Shown piece after piece: positions 61,867 to 64,000 of a stretch of DNA of 64,000 nt (the stretch's first letter is position 1; each line of letters starts with the position of its first letter). The notes below the pieces were generated by a model, which was not told where the DNA came from, made no database searches, and worked only from the letters and a program-made list of their open reading frames with translations. Source of the stretch: Paramicrobacterium sp051513965 (GTDB taxonomy: Bacteria > Actinomycetota > Actinomycetes > Actinomycetales > Microbacteriaceae); assembly GCF_051513965.1 (NCBI RefSeq), contig NZ_CP195847.1, positions 1,984,001-2,048,000 on the forward strand, in the 5' to 3' direction. Made by a program: the position numbers and the translations under genes.

Positions 61867-62904
61867 TCAACGATCGGGTGTCGAATTAGCTGCCGCAACA
61901 GCATCAGCCGTCCCCGCCACGAGAGCGGCTATCTGTTGCTTGCCTTCAGCAACCTTGGTAGCAACGAGTCCATTCTGCCCAAGTAACACAGCAGAGGGCA
62001 CAATGTGGATACCCAACGCGCGACGCGCCGCCAGCGCGCCATAGTATGAGTCTTCGTGCAAATCTGGATAAAGTTGCTGCACGTCAGACGCTCGCGAAGA
62101 GGTCACGGCGACGAGGGTGACGCTGCGGCCGAGTTGATTCTTCCAATCAGCCCATCTCTCAGCAACGAATGCGCAACCTCCGCATCCGGATTTAATAAAG
62201 AAGACCAATACGGCGCGGTTCGACGCAAAATCCTTCAGATTCCAAACGAGCCCGTCCCGCGAGACAATCTCAACGCCAGGAATTGAGTCGTTCTCTTGCG
62301 CCGCCAGATCCGATAAGTATTGAGAGCCTTCCCGTGCATTCAGCATCACACGCAGAGTTCGCACATGCCGTCGCTGATTAACTATCAGACCTGCAATTGC
62401 GAATACTCCAACGACAAACGATATGCATCCCCACGTCGGAGCTGAGTTTGAGCCAACAAGCGCCGCGGCAAGTGTGCTGCTGTCTAGCGGGTTGAATAGT
62501 GTCGTCGCGCTGAGCGCGGCAAAGGCTACGTTTCTCAGAACCGTGAATCCATCAATCGGCGACTTCGAAAAAGCCCCGAAGCATCCGCAGTCAAAGCTTC
62601 GGCCCCGTCGCACTTCACGCCAGATGAGAAGCGCAAAAGTTAGGAACATCCCAACAGATACCGTCGCGGCGATTGCACGAATCAACCCGACAGTGAATGT
62701 TAGAGAGACCGCGAGTAATAACTCCGCAATCGGAAGCCCATATTGCCCTGCGCGGGCTAGCGCAGGCTGGAAGCCAAAGTTCTCAATCGCGTGTCGCGCT
62801 CGTGCTGGCGCCAGAAATTTCGATATAGCCGAGGCCAGAAGCACGAAACTAACAATTCCGGCCGATGCGAAGAGAAACGCATCGGCCGGAACAGTAATAC
62901 TCAT
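61867..62904 (-). CDS. MauE-like / thioredoxin-fold fusion membrane protein
   Basis: A 345-residue protein. The N-terminal part has about four helices of the DoxX/MauE type, with a Cys pair in SFDCGCFGAFSKSP facing outward. A fifth helix (GCISFVVGVFAIAGLIV) leads to a C-terminal thioredoxin-like domain with FFIKSGCGGCAFVAERWADW (CxxC). MauE supports disulfide formation in methylamine dehydrogenase; here a thiol-disulfide relay to exported proteins is inferred. An ATG at 62904 begins 11 bp after the stop of exported protein 2, so the two genes are coupled. Confidence 0.8.
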   Translation of the reverse strand: MSITVPADAFLFASAGIVSFVLLASAISKFLAPARARHAIENFGFQPALARAGQYGLPIAELLLAVSLTFTVGLIRAIAATVSVGMFLTFALLIWREVRRGRSFDCGCFGAFSKSPIDGFTVLRNVAFAALSATTLFNPLDSSTLAAALVGSNSAPTWGCISFVVGVFAIAGLIVNQRRHVRTLRVMLNAREGSQYLSDLAAQENDSIPGVEIVSRDGLVWNLKDFASNRAVLVFFIKSGCGGCAFVAERWADWKNQLGRSVTLVAVTSSRASDVQQLYPDLHEDSYYGALAARRALGIHIVPSAVLLGQNGLVATKVAEGKQQIAALVAGTADAVAAANSTPDR

Positions 62905-62915
62905 ATTTATGAAGC

Positions 62916-63536
62916 TTAGCCACAAACCTGAAGTGCAACGTCGACGATGCCCAGTACATTTACGGACGTTCCAAGGGCTGTCGAAACCTCAGCGCTATTA
63001 GCAGCTCCCGGCGCCGTGCTTGGGTTGTCCGTGCCTGCAAGAGCGAGCGTCATGTCGCTAGCGACGCGGATATCAGCGAGCGCGCCCAGGAGATCGAGCG
63101 CGAAGGACTGGCCCTCCGCGAGATCCTGCTCAAGGGTAATTGTGGCCGTGTTGCCAACGCGGATGATGTTTAGCGCGTCGAGGCCGATTGCGCCGGTTAC
63201 GCTCAATGCGTTGACGTTGACGAGACCGCCGTCAGTAAGTGTGAACTGAGTACCAGCCGGGATCGTGCCTTCTGCAGCGGTGACAGTGAAACTACGAGTG
63301 GCAGGGTCCAGACCCAGAACTCCGGTTAGGGCATTAAGAATGTTGCTTGCAAGACCGGCGGCGCGGAAGTCACCTTCACATGTACCTGTCACCTGGACAT
63401 CGAACTGGTCAGCTGTTGATGCCGATGCCATTGGCGTAGCGGCCGCTACAGCGATAACGGGAACTGACCATGCGGCCCCCTTAACCATTGTTCGACGCGA
63501 GAGACCGTTCTCGTTGCGTCCCTTAACTTCAGTCAT
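62916..63536 (-). CDS. exported protein with twin-arginine-type leader and C-terminal Cys-Gly (copy 2)
   Basis: A 206-residue protein. GLSRRTMVKGAAWSVPVIAV is a Tat-type leader nearly identical in pattern to the one at 55210, ending ASAS. The mature part has exactly two cysteines: one near its start (VTGTCEGDF) and one as the penultimate residue (VALQVCG). AAAGGAC precedes the ATG at 63536. It shares an operon with the MauE-thioredoxin gene, and a partial AraC gene precedes it. Confidence 0.72.
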   Translation of the reverse strand: MTEVKGRNENGLSRRTMVKGAAWSVPVIAVAAATPMASASTADQFDVQVTGTCEGDFRAAGLASNILNALTGVLGLDPATRSFTVTAAEGTIPAGTQFTLTDGGLVNVNALSVTGAIGLDALNIIRVGNTATITLEQDLAEGQSFALDLLGALADIRVASDMTLALAGTDNPSTAPGAANSAEVSTALGTSVNVLGIVDVALQVCG

Positions 63537-63687
63537 GTCGTCCTTTCGATAGCGCAAAAGTCACTGCGTACGAAAGTAGTTATTGGAGCGCGCCTTTGCC
63601 AGACATCTCTCAGATTTGTGCGCAATCAGGTCGCTTCGCGACGCAAATTGTCCTCGTATGCCCCCCTTTTGCGGGTAATGCGGGTGG

Positions 63688-64000
63688 TTATGTGACCCCC
63701 TTTCGCAAATCGGAAGGGTTCGGGCGTCCGAGTCGGTTGAATGCCCTTCTCATCGTTACGTTCGAGGTGAATCCTGCTCTGTGAGCAATCTCCTCCAGGC
63801 TTAAGATGTTGTAGCGATGCGACGTGAGCATGGCAGAAGCAGCATCAACTCGGTGAGATTGGATCACATCGCTCACTGTCGTATTCGCCTCGGAGAATGC
63901 CGACTGGAGACGCCTTAGGGATATCTGCGTTTCGACTGCTACGACTTGAGAAGACAACATCGGATCCGAGTAACTCTGAGCGATGATGGCTCTCGCTCGG
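63688..64000 (-). CDS. AraC family transcriptional regulator (partial)
   Basis: The frame is open to the window edge, so the N-terminus is missing; an internal ATG at 63960 is not the start, since in-frame sequence before it reads RARAIIAQSYSDP, which is normal AraC sequence. The visible ~103 residues form the DNA-binding domain: LSSQVVAVETQISLRRLQSAF, then LEEIAHRAGFTSNVTMRRAFNR. It parallels the AraC gene at 53946 and may control the exported protein operon just downstream. Confidence 0.82.
   Translation of the reverse strand, partial: RARAIIAQSYSDPMLSSQVVAVETQISLRRLQSAFSEANTTVSDVIQSHRVDAASAMLTSHRYNILSLEEIAHRAGFTSNVTMRRAFNRLGRPNPSDLRKGVT

Overview
The window is high-GC DNA from an actinobacterium, most likely a Microbacterium-like member of the Microbacteriaceae. 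The evidence is the lysine-rich TopA tail, the actinobacterial Tad pilus locus with a DUF4244 pilin, a 6C small RNA next to that locus, a PASTA-containing PonA2, a DUF222 (13E12) remnant behind an actinobacterial SOS box, a class F sortase, and the very frequent GGATGCC/GGCATCC word. There is no sign of a phage or insertion sequence. The genes look chromosomal, with accessory material from about 41 kb onward and a cassette at 25.6-28.5 kb.

Layout: (1) 0-18 kb is a conserved core block whose order recalls Mycobacterium tuberculosis Rv3644c-Rv3683: holB, tmk, topA, a Tad/Flp pilus locus (interrupted by a CoA-transferase/HMG-CoA-lyase-like pair), a 6C sRNA, acsA, a GH3 lipoprotein, ridA with a DUF4177 gene, ponA2 and a metallophosphoesterase. 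(2) 18-19.3 kb holds a MerR regulator divergent from a small membrane protein. (3) 19.4-41.1 kb is a purine/ureide catabolic island. Urate oxidase, HIU hydrolase, OHCU decarboxylase and a nucleobase permease lead to allantoin. Allantoinase and ureidoglycine aminohydrolase lead toward glyoxylate. Gcl, tartronate-semialdehyde reductase, hydroxypyruvate isomerase, glycerate kinase, malate synthase and malic enzyme assimilate the glyoxylate. An IclR regulator sits in the middle, and a shared 15-bp pseudo-palindrome precedes four of the operons, so one regulon is likely. An allantoate amidohydrolase of the AllC type was not recognised. The island is interrupted by an M20 amidohydrolase and an AbiEi/DUF559-like gene, which are interspersed with five copies of a ~52-bp palindromic repeat. 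(4) 41.4-51 kb is mixed: TetR plus SDR, an LPVTG-anchored surface protein, tRNA-Pro(CGG), a truncated DUF222 gene, a PNPOx-family oxidase, an XRE/Fic module and phosphoketolase.

(5) 51-64 kb is a cell-surface region: a VaFE-repeat surface protein with two DNA-identical 360-bp repeats, a class F sortase, AraC regulators at both ends, two exported proteins with a twin-arginine type leader that both end in Cys-Gly, a glycosyltransferase/GtrA/UDP-glucose dehydrogenase set, an HPr-kinase-like/PqqD fusion and a MauE-thioredoxin fusion. The repeated arrangement of AraC regulator plus Cys-Gly exported protein, with the redox fusion and the kinase/PqqD fusion between, is the best candidate here for an undescribed system.
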